Assembly: GCA_023441965.1 (NCBI GenBank)
Contig: JAEZNB010000079.1
Span: forward strand, 20,593-84,592
From: Bacillota bacterium
GTDB lineage: Bacteria; Bacillota; Clostridia; Lachnospirales; Lachnospiraceae
DNA: 64,000 bases
Direction of reading: 5' to 3'
In this document: in pieces, positions 37,023 through 46,770 of the stretch
Numbering within the stretch: position 1 is the first letter of the stretch
Layout: every line of letters starts with the position of its first letter
The notes under the pieces: model-generated
Seen by the model: only the letters and a program-made list of their open reading frames with translations
The model's database searches: none
What the model was told of the DNA's origin: nothing
Program-made: the position numbers and the translations under genes

Positions 37023-38288
37023 ATGAAGAAACCTTTTGTTACTCTGGAACAGCTGAAAGAGATTACGAAGAAGTATCCCACTCCCTTTCATATCTATGAT
37101 GAGAAGGGAATCCGTGAGAATGCCAGGAGGCTGCACAAGGCCTTTGCCTGGAATAAGGGCTATCGGCAATATTTTGCCGTAAAGGCGACACCAAATCCCT
37201 TTATCATTAATATACTTAAGGAAGAAGGCTGTGGTGTAGACTGCTCCTCCATGACGGAGCTGATGCTGTCAGAGGCCCTGGGCTATTCGGGCCAGGACAT
37301 TATGTTCTCCTCCAATGCGACTCCCGCTGAGGAATTCGTGAAGGCAAAGGGCTTGAATGCCATTATTAATCTGGATGATTATACACACATTGATTTTCTG
37401 GAGAGGACTGCGGGCATACCGGAGCTGATCTGCTGCAGATATAATCCGGGTGGAGTCTTTAAGACAGCCAATGGCATCATGGATCATCCCGGTGAAGCCA
37501 AATACGGCTTTACGAAGGAGCAGATGATCGACGGCTTCAAAAGATTGAAGGAGAAGGGTGCGAAGTATTTCGGAATCCACGCCTTCCTTGCCAGCAATAC
37601 CGTGTCCAATGAATACTATCCGACCCTGGCAGGCGTTCTGTTTGAGCTGGCAGTAGAGCTTCGGGATAAGACCGGTGTCGAGATCAGGTTCATTAATTTA
37701 TCCGGTGGGGTCGGAGTACCCTATAAGCCCGATCAGGAACCCAATGATATCCTGGCCATCGGGGAAGGAGTCAGACAGGCATATGAGAGAATCCTAACTC
37801 CCGCCGGTATGGGTGAGGTTGCGATTTACACCGAGCTGGGACGCTTTATGCTGGCCCCCTATGGTCATCTGGTAGCAACCGCCCTGCATGAAAAGCATAT
37901 TTATAAGGAATACATCGGCCTGGATGCCTGTGCTGTCAATCTGATAAGACCGGCCATGTACGGAGCTTATCATCATATAACGGTGATGGGCAAGGAGGAT
38001 GCTCCCTGTGACCATAAATATGATATTACCGGCTCCCTGTGTGAGAACAATGATAAGTTTGCCATTGACCGGATGCTGCCGAGGATTGACCTGGGAGACC
38101 TGCTGGTCATCCACGATACAGGAGCTCACGGTTATGCCATGGGCTACAATTATAACGGTAAGCTAAGGTCGGCTGAGCTCCTCCTAAAGGAGGATGGTTC
38201 CGTAGAGCTGATCAGAAGGGCAGAGACGCCGAAGGACTATTTCGCAACCTTTGATTTTTGCGATATTTTGAAGGATTATAAGAAATAA
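37023..38288 (+). CDS. lysA: Diaminopimelate decarboxylase
   Basis: 421 residues. PLP-dependent fold III decarboxylase that makes lysine from meso-diaminopimelate. The PLP lysine is K54 in YFAVKATPNP. GVDCSSMTEL, RYNPGG, LSGGVGVPY, ELGRFM and CENNDKFA (the acceptor Cys region) are in family order. AAGGAGG precedes the ATG. It is co-transcribed with the PHP gene 14 bp upstream, so a possible lysine-responsive leader control would affect both genes, but no L-box riboswitch is recognisable. Confidence 0.88.
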   Translation: MKKPFVTLEQLKEITKKYPTPFHIYDEKGIRENARRLHKAFAWNKGYRQYFAVKATPNPFIINILKEEGCGVDCSSMTELMLSEALGYSGQDIMFSSNATPAEEFVKAKGLNAIINLDDYTHIDFLERTAGIPELICCRYNPGGVFKTANGIMDHPGEAKYGFTKEQMIDGFKRLKEKGAKYFGIHAFLASNTVSNEYYPTLAGVLFELAVELRDKTGVEIRFINLSGGVGVPYKPDQEPNDILAIGEGVRQAYERILTPAGMGEVAIYTELGRFMLAPYGHLVATALHEKHIYKEYIGLDACAVNLIRPAMYGAYHHITVMGKEDAPCDHKYDITGSLCENNDKFAIDRMLPRIDLGDLLVIHDTGAHGYAMGYNYNGKLRSAELLLKEDGSVELIRRAETPKDYFATFDFCDILKDYKK

Positions 38289-38460
38289 TAAGTGAATATG
38301 GACAAATCAGGCCTGCTGCCTGCTCGTAAATGAGGAATATGAGAGCATCTTTTATTCATATTTGAGTAGAATATTTTAGAGGGTTTAAAGATAAGATATA
38401 TTGTAACTTTCGAGCAGGTATTTCACAAACTACGGTTTTTGACCAGATAAATCATATGCA

Positions 38461-38500
38461 GGAAAGACTCCAGCATCTGGGAATGATGCTGGAGCTTTCT
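38461..38500 (+). terminator. Hairpin after lysA
   Basis: Nearly perfect 16-bp stem GAAAGACTCCAGCATC / GATGCTGGAGCTTTC with a 7-nt loop. The T-tract is weak. The stretch 38289-38460 holds nothing else I can name. Confidence 0.45.
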
Positions 38501-38539
38501 GCCCAATATGCGGCTTGGGGCCAGCCTGGGAGGTTCATG

Positions 38540-38568
38540 TTGACAAGGAACTATTGATACGATATAAT
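38540..38568 (+). promoter_or_regulatory. Consensus promoter of greA-lysS
   Basis: TTGACA (38540-38545), 17-bp spacer, TATAAT (38563-38568): a full-consensus sigma-A promoter. Confidence 0.85.
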
Positions 38569-38621
38569 ACTTTGAATGTATTGTATGTTTTAAAAAAGCA
38601 ATATGGAGGAAGGTGTTTTAT

Positions 38622-39104
38622 ATGGTTGAAAAGAAAAACATATTGACTTATGCGGGTTTACGACAACTGGAGGAAGAGCTTCATGATCTGAAGGTAAACA
38701 GACGAAAAGAGGTTGCTCAGAAGATTAAAGAAGCCAGAGAGCAGGGGGATCTTTCCGAGAACGCCGAATATGATGCGGCTAAGGACGAGCAGAGAGATAT
38801 TGAAGCCAGAATTGAAGAGATCGATAAGATCTTAAAGAATGCCGAAGTTGTCGTAGAAGACGAAGTAGATGTTAATGTGATAAATATCGGCTGCAAGGTT
38901 AGAATTTTTGACATGGAATTCAAGGAAGAACTGGTATATAAAATCGTGGGTTCAACAGAGGCCAACAGCCTGAGGGGTAAAATTTCCAATGAATCCCCCC
39001 TGGGAATGGCTTTACTCGGACGCCGGGTAGGGGACGTCGTAGATGTTGCCACTCATACCGGAACGATTCAGTATAAGATTTTAGAGATTCAGAAGTCAAA
39101 TTAG
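38622..39104 (+). CDS. greA: Transcription elongation factor GreA
   Basis: About 160 residues from ATG 38622, chosen because GGAGGAAGG lies 8 bp upstream. The N-terminal coiled coil has the acidic tip REQGDLSENAEYDAAKDEQ, and the C-terminal FKBP-like domain contains ISNESPLGMALLGRRVGD. It rescues backtracked RNA polymerase by stimulating transcript cleavage. It is co-transcribed with lysS, a common pairing in Firmicutes. Confidence 0.95.
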   Translation: MVEKKNILTYAGLRQLEEELHDLKVNRRKEVAQKIKEAREQGDLSENAEYDAAKDEQRDIEARIEEIDKILKNAEVVVEDEVDVNVINIGCKVRIFDMEFKEELVYKIVGSTEANSLRGKISNESPLGMALLGRRVGDVVDVATHTGTIQYKILEIQKSN

Positions 39105-39164
39105 TTTTACCGGAGGCATTCAAAAGGTAAAATCGTATCAGTATGCGATAAGAGGTGAAGGACG

Positions 39165-40661
39165 ATGGCAGACGAAAGAATACAAGCACAAGCTGAGCAG
39201 GAGGATATCAGCGAGCTGCTTAAGGTTAGACGGACGAAGCTCGCAGAGCTTCAGGCAAATGGGAAGGATCCCTTCCAGATCATGAAGTATGAGGTGACCC
39301 ATCATTCTAAGGAGATTATTGCCGACTACGAGAGTATGGAGGGCAAAAAGGTATCCTTGGCTGGACGTATGATGTCCAAGCGGGTGATGGGAAAAGCATC
39401 CTTCTGCAACATCAGGGATCTGGGTGGAAATATCCAGGTTTATGTGAAGAGAGATGAGATAGGGGAAGAGCCTTATGCCGAGTTCAAGAAGTATGATATC
39501 GGTGATATCATTGGCTTAGAGGGCGAGGTATTTAAGACCCATTCCGGCGAGATCTCCGTTAAGGCGGAGAAGGTCGTCCTGCTGACGAAGAGCCTTCAGA
39601 TCTTACCCGAGAAATTCCATGGATTAAAGGATACTGATACAAGATACAGACAGAGATATGTTGACTTAATCGTAAATCCTGAGGTTCGGGATACCTTTAT
39701 CAAGCGTTCCCTGATCATCAGAGAGATTCGTAATTATTTGGACAGTAAGCAGTTTATTGAGGTTGAGACTCCCGTACTTGTTCCCAATGCGGGCGGAGCT
39801 GCGGCCAGACCCTTCAATACCCACCATAATGCACTGGATGAAGACCTTCATTTAAGAATATCTCTGGAGTTATATCTTAAGAGACTGATTGTCGGAGGTC
39901 TGGAGCGCGTATATGAAATCGGCAGGGTATTCCGTAATGAGGGCCTATCTGTCAGACATAATCCCGAATTCACACTGCTGGAGCTCTATCAGGCCTATAC
40001 CGATTATTACGGTATGATGGACCTGGTGGAGGATTTATTCCGCACGGTTGCAAGTAAGGTACTCGGTACAACGACAATTACCTACAACGGAATTGAGATT
40101 GATCTTTCCAAACCCTTTGACAGACTTACGATGGTGGATGCCATCAAGAAGTATGCCAATATTGATTTTGATCAGATCAAGGATGAGGCTGCGGCTAAGG
40201 CCCTGGCGAAGGAGCATCACATCGCCTTCGAAGCCAGACACAAGAGAGGCGACATCATCAACCTCTTCTTCGAGGAATATGTGGAAGAGAAGCTGGTACA
40301 GCCTACCTTCATCATGGACCACCCGGTTGAGATTTCACCCTTGGCCAGCAGAAAGCCCGAGAACCCGGATTATACGGAGCGCTTTGAGCTGTTCATCACC
40401 AGCAGGGAGATGGCCAATGCTTTCTCAGAGCTGAATGATCCCCTGGATCAGAGAGGACGCTTCGAGGCCCAGGAGGCTCTCCGCGCCGCAGGCGACGAAG
40501 AGGCAAATCAGCTGGACGAGGACTTCCTCACCGCCCTGGAATATGGCATGCCTCCGACAGGCGGTATCGGTATCGGTATTGACCGTCTGATCATGCTCTT
40601 AACCGACTCCCAGGCCATCAGAGATGTGTTGTTGTTCCCGACGATGAAGAGCTTGAGCTAA
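39165..40661 (+). CDS. lysS: Lysyl-tRNA synthetase, class II
   Basis: 498 residues. N-terminal OB-fold anticodon-binding domain (residues about 55-170), then the class II core with motif 2 in FRNEGLSVRHNPEFTLLE and motif 3 in GGIGIGIDRLIMLLT. It charges tRNA-Lys. The start follows AGAGGTGAAGG. Second gene of the greA operon, ended by a hairpin. Confidence 0.96.
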   Translation: MADERIQAQAEQEDISELLKVRRTKLAELQANGKDPFQIMKYEVTHHSKEIIADYESMEGKKVSLAGRMMSKRVMGKASFCNIRDLGGNIQVYVKRDEIGEEPYAEFKKYDIGDIIGLEGEVFKTHSGEISVKAEKVVLLTKSLQILPEKFHGLKDTDTRYRQRYVDLIVNPEVRDTFIKRSLIIREIRNYLDSKQFIEVETPVLVPNAGGAAARPFNTHHNALDEDLHLRISLELYLKRLIVGGLERVYEIGRVFRNEGLSVRHNPEFTLLELYQAYTDYYGMMDLVEDLFRTVASKVLGTTTITYNGIEIDLSKPFDRLTMVDAIKKYANIDFDQIKDEAAAKALAKEHHIAFEARHKRGDIINLFFEEYVEEKLVQPTFIMDHPVEISPLASRKPENPDYTERFELFITSREMANAFSELNDPLDQRGRFEAQEALRAAGDEEANQLDEDFLTALEYGMPPTGGIGIGIDRLIMLLTDSQAIRDVLLFPTMKSLS

Positions 40662-40720
40662 CAAATCGGTATTTATACGGACTCGCAAGGGTTATTATTA
40701 AAGATAATAAAGAACAAATC

Positions 40721-40757
40721 GGCATCTTTCTTTAGAGTGGGAAGGATGCCTTTTTTG
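40721..40757 (+). terminator. Intrinsic terminator of greA-lysS
   Basis: GGCATCTTTC / GAAGGATGCC stem with one mismatch, followed by TTTTTT. Confidence 0.8.
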
Positions 40758-40853
40758 TTTTATAGATAGAAAAACGAAGCATAAGCTTAGCAGACCATCC
40801 ACAAATGGGCTTTCCCTATCACTTCCGAAAATTCGTGAAAATAGATATTTCAT

Positions 40854-40882
40854 TTCCAATAACACGCAATGAATGTTATAAT
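40854..40882 (+). promoter_or_regulatory. Candidate promoter of the nitroreductase gene
   Basis: TTCCAA, 17-bp spacer, TATAAT (40877-40882). It lies inside the longest reading frame, which supports the later start at 40946. Confidence 0.45.
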
Positions 40883-40945
40883 TCAAGAGTACATGGAAGG
40901 GTTCACTTTTACCATGGTGAGCATGAAAATATGAGGGATTGTGAT

Positions 40946-41533
40946 ATGCTGGATTTCATAAAAAGCCGAAGAAGCACGCGAAAGTTCAAAGAGGACATAG
41001 TCCCTGAGGATTTACTTCATCAGGTGATTGAAGCAGGAAGATATGCTCCGAGTGGAGGGAATTCTCAAAGCACTCATTTTATAGTTATTCAGAAGAAGGA
41101 AGTGCTGGATAAGCTGGCTGATTTGGTCAGAGAAGAATTTACCAAGATGGAGGTTCAGGAGAATACTTATAGGTCTCTGGTGAATTCGATCCATGCTTCA
41201 AAGAAAGGTACTTATGTATTTCATTATCATTGTCCGGTTCTGATTGTGACTGCCAATAAGGAAGCATATGGGAATAATATCGCTGACTGCGCCTGTGCGC
41301 TTGAGAATATGATGCTAATGGCCAACGCACTGGATTTAGGCAGTGTGTGGATCAATCAGTTAAGATGGTTAAATGATAATCCCGTAATCCTGGAGGCTAT
41401 GAAAGAACTGGGCCTGGAAGAAGAGGAACGTGTATACGGAGCATTGGCTTTGGGTTATGCTGATACACAGGACGGCTTACCTGTCAGAACAGCCCTGGAT
41501 AGAATAGGCAATAAAGTAACTTATATTAAATAA
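40946..41533 (+). CDS. Nitroreductase-family flavoprotein
   Basis: About 195 residues from ATG 40946 (MLDFIKSRRSTRKF is the usual family start, with GAGGG upstream). FMN-binding features are SRRSTRKF, APSGGNSQ, and YGALALGY near the end. It likely reduces nitro compounds, quinones or flavins with NAD(P)H; the substrate is unknown. An aldo/keto reductase gene follows 41 bp later on the same strand, so they probably form an operon. Confidence 0.85.
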   Translation: MLDFIKSRRSTRKFKEDIVPEDLLHQVIEAGRYAPSGGNSQSTHFIVIQKKEVLDKLADLVREEFTKMEVQENTYRSLVNSIHASKKGTYVFHYHCPVLIVTANKEAYGNNIADCACALENMMLMANALDLGSVWINQLRWLNDNPVILEAMKELGLEEEERVYGALALGYADTQDGLPVRTALDRIGNKVTYIK

Positions 41534-41574
41534 TTCAATTTATTAATTGATGGTTTAGGAAAGGAGCTCATAAG

Positions 41575-42501
41575 ATGCAAACAATCAATATCGCAAATGG
41601 ACCGGAAAACGCATCAAGACTGATTTTAGGCTGTATGCGTATGCCTGCACTCTCGGTAGAGGCTGCAGCAAAAATGATTCAGACAGCATATGATTTAGGT
41701 GTTAATTTTATAGACCATGCAACCTGTTATGGAGATGGGGAGGCAGAAAGAAGATTCGGCGATGCCATGGCTCTGACAAGCATGAAGCGGGAAGACCTCA
41801 TTATCCAGTCAAAATGCGGTCTCAAATTCGACCAACAGATCTTTGATTGGAGAAAGTCAAATATTATTGAGAGCGTGGATGGTATTCTGGGGAGGTTAAA
41901 AATAGAATACCTGGATGTTCTCTTATTACACAGACCGGATTTACTCTATGATCCCGAACAGATCGCTGAAGCGTTTGATGAACTGGAAGCTGCCGGAAAG
42001 GTCCGTCATTTTGGTGTGAGCAATACGATGCCGATGCAGATGGAATTACTGAAGAAATATGTGAAGCAGCCTCTTAAGATTAACCAGCTGCAGCTTTCTT
42101 TAGAGCAGTCACAGCTCATTGATCAGGATCTGTATATGAACAACAAAACGACAGATATGTCCATCATGCGTGATGGAGGTGCTCTGGATTATTGTCGTCT
42201 TAACGATATTACGATTCAGGCCTGGTCTCCGCTTCAATATGGAATGTTTAGAGGTACGTTTATCGATAGCCCTGAATTCCCGGAGATGAACCAAGTTCTA
42301 GGTGAATTGGCAAAACAGTATGGAGTGACAAAGGCGGCAATTGCAATTGCTTGGATACTTCGTCATCCGGCTAAGATGCAGGTGATAGCAGGAACGATGA
42401 ATCCGGTACATTTAACAGAAATGGCAGAGGCATGCAAAATAGACTTAACATATGAGGAATGGTACAGGTTATATCTGTCATCCGGTAAATTCTTACCTTA
42501 A
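41575..42501 (+). CDS. Aldo/keto reductase
   Basis: 308 residues, (beta/alpha)8 barrel. Catalytic tetrad candidates are D47 and Y52 (FIDHATCYGDGEAE), the Lys in IIQSKCG and the His in LLLHRPD. The NADPH-binding end shows AIAWILRHPAKMQVIAGT. It resembles YdhF-type reductases. AAAGGAG precedes the ATG. Probably co-transcribed with the nitroreductase. Substrate unknown. Confidence 0.88.
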   Translation: MQTINIANGPENASRLILGCMRMPALSVEAAAKMIQTAYDLGVNFIDHATCYGDGEAERRFGDAMALTSMKREDLIIQSKCGLKFDQQIFDWRKSNIIESVDGILGRLKIEYLDVLLLHRPDLLYDPEQIAEAFDELEAAGKVRHFGVSNTMPMQMELLKKYVKQPLKINQLQLSLEQSQLIDQDLYMNNKTTDMSIMRDGGALDYCRLNDITIQAWSPLQYGMFRGTFIDSPEFPEMNQVLGELAKQYGVTKAAIAIAWILRHPAKMQVIAGTMNPVHLTEMAEACKIDLTYEEWYRLYLSSGKFLP

Positions 42502-42638
42502 GGAGATTGCTGCGCAGGAGCAGACATCTGTGAGATATTGCTCTTAAAAAAATAGAACATTGTAAAGCCTGTGGTAACAGATGGGAAAGCCGTCTGAGAA
42601 CAGGAGAAGGAAATAATTATCACGAAGGAGGATTATAG

Positions 42639-43898
42639 GTGAGTCGTTCATTAGCACATCGAAAAGCAGAGAGAAAAATACGTTTTAAAGACAGGAATGG
42701 TAATATACTATCGAATACTTCTGTACAAGTAAAATTGGTGAACCATCAATTTTTATTTGGTTGCGGAGCATTTGATTCTCTTCCGGCTGCAGCAGAAGAT
42801 GATCAGAAGAAAATTGACATTTATCATGATAAGAATATGCCCAGCAAAAGCTATTTCGAGGATAGAATGGATAAGTGGTTTGAAGTATTTAACTACGGAA
42901 CACTTCCATTTTATTGGGGAGGATTTGAGCCCAAAGAGGGTGAAGTCCTTACAGACAGCAGAATGCGAGCTGCAAAAATGCTGCAAAAGAAGCATGTGAA
43001 GGTGAAAGGTCATCCATTGTGTTGGCATACGGTTTGTGCAGACTGGCTGATGGAATATGATAATGCGACTATTTTGCAGAAGCAGTTAGATCGTATTAAC
43101 CGTGAGGTTACTGCATTTCGTGGTGTGATCGATATGTGGGATGTGATCAACGAGGTTGTGATTATGCCTGTTTTTGACAGATACGATAATGCGATTACCC
43201 GTATCTGTAAGGAGCTTGGCAGAGTCCGACTGGTGAAGGAAGTATTTGATGCCGCCAAGAGCGCCAATCCGGATTCGACGCTTCTGATTAATGACTTCAA
43301 CCTGTCAGAAAGCTACAGGATTCTGATCGATGGATGTTTGAATTCCGGTGTTCCTATATCAGCGATCGGAATCCAGACGCATCAACACCAGGGATATATG
43401 GGACGGGAGAAGCTTGAGGATATTCTTGAGAGATTCTCAGTATTCGGCCTTCCTCTTCATTTTACTGAGAATACGCTGGTGTCAGGTGACATTATGCCCA
43501 AAGACATTGAGGACTTAAATGATTATCAGGTTGATGAATGGCCTTCCACACCGGAGGGTGAGGAAAGACAGAAGAAGGAATGGGCTGAAATGTACCGTAT
43601 CCTTTTCGAGCATCCTTTGGTAGAAGCAGTTACCGGATGGGATTTCGCAGACGGTGCATGGCTTGGAGCTCCAAGTGGACTGATTCGTAAAGATAATACG
43701 ACAAAACCGGCTTATCATGAACTGAAGCGTCTGATCCACGAAGAATGGCATACAGAAGGGGAACTGCGAACAGACGAACATGGTATTGTACTGCTGGATG
43801 GCTTCAAAGGAGATTATGAGATCACCCTTCAGGGAAAGACGATAACCTATACGCTTAATGGTAAATCCAATGAGGATGTAGTGGATATTACGATATAA
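42639..43898 (+). CDS. Intracellular endo-1,4-beta-xylanase, glycoside hydrolase family 10
   Basis: 419 residues from GTG 42639 with GAAGGAGG upstream. GH10 barrel with acid/base E172 (WDVINEV) and nucleophile E277 (HFTENT), plus GHPLCWHT and GWDFADGAW. No signal peptide and no carbohydrate-binding module, so it should act in the cytoplasm on imported xylo-oligosaccharides. The C-terminal 50 residues form a small beta-domain (ITLQGKTITYTLNG). A terminator follows. Confidence 0.88.
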   Translation: MSRSLAHRKAERKIRFKDRNGNILSNTSVQVKLVNHQFLFGCGAFDSLPAAAEDDQKKIDIYHDKNMPSKSYFEDRMDKWFEVFNYGTLPFYWGGFEPKEGEVLTDSRMRAAKMLQKKHVKVKGHPLCWHTVCADWLMEYDNATILQKQLDRINREVTAFRGVIDMWDVINEVVIMPVFDRYDNAITRICKELGRVRLVKEVFDAAKSANPDSTLLINDFNLSESYRILIDGCLNSGVPISAIGIQTHQHQGYMGREKLEDILERFSVFGLPLHFTENTLVSGDIMPKDIEDLNDYQVDEWPSTPEGEERQKKEWAEMYRILFEHPLVEAVTGWDFADGAWLGAPSGLIRKDNTTKPAYHELKRLIHEEWHTEGELRTDEHGIVLLDGFKGDYEITLQGKTITYTLNGKSNEDVVDITI

Positions 43899-43901
43899 GC
43901 T

Positions 43902-43944
43902 AAGGCACTTACATTTAGTTAAAACCAGATGTAAGTGCTTTTTT
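43902..43944 (+). terminator. Intrinsic terminator of the GH10 gene
   Basis: GGCACTTACAT / ATGTAAGTGCT stem followed by eight T. 43945-44115 shows no further feature. Confidence 0.85.
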
Positions 43945-44115
43945 TTCACAATTCTTAAGATGTATGCAATAGAGTTGGATATGTGGATATGTTTAAGGTA
44001 TTCTCTGAAATTATGCGTTTTCGATACCTTCGATACGAAAAAAATATAACAATATTTACTTCAATGTGCTACAATGCTAATATACATTCGATAAAGCGTA
44101 TAGAAGGGGTCTATT

Positions 44116-46725
44116 ATGAGAAATGTTCATAGATACTATACAAAATTGTTCTTTGTCATTTTTATTTCAGTAGTGATATCCAGCGGTTTCATATATTTTA
44201 TTACAATCACGATTAATGTAAATAACGTCCAACGCCTAACGGAACAAAGTCTACTCTCCAGTGCGGAACAGAAATTGAAAATTTATGATGTGAATATCCA
44301 AAATCTTCATACCCTATCAAAAAGTATCGGAAATGATGTAGAAATAAGAAAATACTTTGATCATTTGAGTAAGGGTATAGATGATAAAGAGTTTAATCAA
44401 GTCATGCAAGAGGACTTGAAGGAAGATTTGGAATCGTATCCTGGTTTGTTAGAGAATGCCTTTTTTGCATACCAAGGCAAAGTCTTTTTGGATGGAATGG
44501 AGGGTAAATCCACCAGTGTCGAAATCAACCAACAGTCTGAAAAATGGTTGACAACCGTGACAACCAGCAAAAAGCATTACCTGGGGAAAATATTAAAGTC
44601 TCCGGTTACGGGTATGCCGGTCATGATATCGGCCTACCCCATCTTGGATGATGAGGATCAGGTTCTTGCTGTTTTTGCAATTGCAATTAATCTTAGCGGC
44701 TTCTCTAATGCAATCATAAGCAATGTAGAGAGTACCGCAGAAAATACAATCATTATTGATGATATTGGAACGGTGATTGCAGCGAATGATATTGACCTAA
44801 TCTATAATTATAATATAGGGGTAGAATTGCCTGAACTATATCGTTTTATTGAGACGAATAAAGAAGGCATTACCTATTATACCAAAGAAGGTATTAAGTA
44901 CATCACTGCTGTGAGTAGATCTGAAATGGGAGTATCCATTATTCAATCACTTCCGGTCAGTGTTTATAGAAATCCAATACTGATTTCAGCTATGATATCC
45001 TTCCTTGTATTAGTGATCATCATGGGCTTTGTAGCTGTGATCGCCCTATACGTTGCCAAGAGTATAACGAAACCGATTCAAATACTGGTTGATGAATTTG
45101 GTGATATGGCGAAGGGTAATTATGAGAAGGAGATTCCCGAGTATTTAAACAAGAGAAAAGATGAATTTGCTATATTGGGACAAGCTTTGGATTATATGAA
45201 AAGAGAAACCAGACAGCTGATTACTAATCTGAGCTTGTCCAACGAAGAGATTGAATCATCGCTGGAAGAGGTTTTAACCGCTGAGGAGCAGCTAAGGAAA
45301 CAGAATGAATTATTGAGTATCAGTGAAGAGCAATTAAAGAAGAGTAATGAGTATAATAAAGCGATTATTAATGTACTCCCCGATATTATATGCATTGTGG
45401 ATCGGAACGGTAATTTCACTGACTGCCAGGTAAGTCAGAATAATATGCCTTATCTGGAGAAAATGAATTTCCTTGGAAAGAATCTATATGAGGTTTTACC
45501 GGAAGATATCGCAAGGTTAGGATATGAAAAACTTCAGGTTGCCTTAGAAACCGGTCAGCTTCAAAGCTTTGAATATGAGCTGGAGCTGGAAGAACATAAA
45601 GAAGTATTTGAGATGCGTATCATTAAGTGCTTTGAGGATGGAGTGATAGCGATTGCAAGAAATATCACAGCTCAGCATAGATATTTAAAGCAGATTGAAT
45701 ACTTAAGCTACCATGATCAGTTAACAGGCCTGAATAACAGGAGATCCTTCGAAGAGGAATTGGTCAGATTGGATCAGGAGCATAATCTTCCCTTATGTAT
45801 CATCATGTCTGATGTTAATGGTTTAAAGCTGGTAAATGATTCCTTCGGTCATAGAGCCGGGGATGCCTTGCTGGTAAGATTTACTTCCGTATTAAAGGAG
45901 TTCGTTCCGGAGAATACCATATCACGTGTCGGTGGAGATGAGTTTGTTGTATTGATACCGAATATGAATGGTGAGCAAGCGGATGCCTTAGTTAAGAGTA
46001 TGAAAGATAAATGTGATAATGAAAGTGTTGAGGCACTTAGTCTGTCTGTTTCTTTTGGGTGGGACATAAAGGCTCATATGAATGAGAGCATTCATGAGGT
46101 ACTAAAAAGTGCAGAGGATTACATGTACAAGAAAAAGCTCTTTGAAGGGCCCAGCATGAGAGGAAAAACGATTGACATTATTATCAATACTTTACATGAG
46201 AAAAATAAAAGAGAAGAACAGCACTCACACAGAGTTGCTGAATTATGTGAGAAGCTTGCCATCGCATTGAATATGCCGGACCATGACATAAAAATGATCA
46301 GAAATGCCGGATTATTGCATGATATCGGTAAAATAGCCGTACAAGACAGCCTACTGAATAAACCGGGTAAACTGACGCGGGAGGAATTTGAGGAGGTAGC
46401 CAAACATCCGGAAATCGGTTATCGGATCCTATGTTCTGTAAGTGAAATGGTTGATATCGCAAAGTTTTCACTTTTTCATCATGAGAGATGGGATGGAAAA
46501 GGGTATCCCAGAGGACTGGCGGGTGAAGAGATTCCTCTGCAGTCAAGGATGATTGCGATTGCAGATACCTTTGATGCAATGACCAGTTTACGTCCCTACA
46601 GAGATCCCGTTTCAGAGGAGGAGGCAGCAAAAGAAATATTAAGAAATGCAGGTACACAGTTTGATCCGGGGCTAGTACATTTGTTTCTCAATACAGTTTT
46701 GGGCTATCATTTTATTGAAGAATAA
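44116..46725 (+). CDS. Membrane sensor with GGDEF and HD-GYP domains (c-di-GMP turnover)
   Basis: 869 residues. Membrane span 1 at about 12-34, extracellular sensor (dCache-like) to about 295, membrane span 2 at about 298-322, HAMP to about 375, coiled coil, PAS at about 410-515. The GGDEF domain has an intact motif at 606-610, and no RxxD inhibitory site is seen before it. The HD-GYP domain has H735-D736, HHERWDGKGYPRG from 788 and GYP at 796-798. The protein could therefore both make and break c-di-GMP. Alone between terminator and hydrolase gene; AGAAGGGG precedes the ATG. Confidence 0.92.
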   Translation: MRNVHRYYTKLFFVIFISVVISSGFIYFITITINVNNVQRLTEQSLLSSAEQKLKIYDVNIQNLHTLSKSIGNDVEIRKYFDHLSKGIDDKEFNQVMQEDLKEDLESYPGLLENAFFAYQGKVFLDGMEGKSTSVEINQQSEKWLTTVTTSKKHYLGKILKSPVTGMPVMISAYPILDDEDQVLAVFAIAINLSGFSNAIISNVESTAENTIIIDDIGTVIAANDIDLIYNYNIGVELPELYRFIETNKEGITYYTKEGIKYITAVSRSEMGVSIIQSLPVSVYRNPILISAMISFLVLVIIMGFVAVIALYVAKSITKPIQILVDEFGDMAKGNYEKEIPEYLNKRKDEFAILGQALDYMKRETRQLITNLSLSNEEIESSLEEVLTAEEQLRKQNELLSISEEQLKKSNEYNKAIINVLPDIICIVDRNGNFTDCQVSQNNMPYLEKMNFLGKNLYEVLPEDIARLGYEKLQVALETGQLQSFEYELELEEHKEVFEMRIIKCFEDGVIAIARNITAQHRYLKQIEYLSYHDQLTGLNNRRSFEEELVRLDQEHNLPLCIIMSDVNGLKLVNDSFGHRAGDALLVRFTSVLKEFVPENTISRVGGDEFVVLIPNMNGEQADALVKSMKDKCDNESVEALSLSVSFGWDIKAHMNESIHEVLKSAEDYMYKKKLFEGPSMRGKTIDIIINTLHEKNKREEQHSHRVAELCEKLAIALNMPDHDIKMIRNAGLLHDIGKIAVQDSLLNKPGKLTREEFEEVAKHPEIGYRILCSVSEMVDIAKFSLFHHERWDGKGYPRGLAGEEIPLQSRMIAIADTFDAMTSLRPYRDPVSEEEAAKEILRNAGTQFDPGLVHLFLNTVLGYHFIEE

Positions 46726-46770
46726 ATATACGAGATCAGGGGAAGGTCCCTACCGATCAAGGAGGTTATT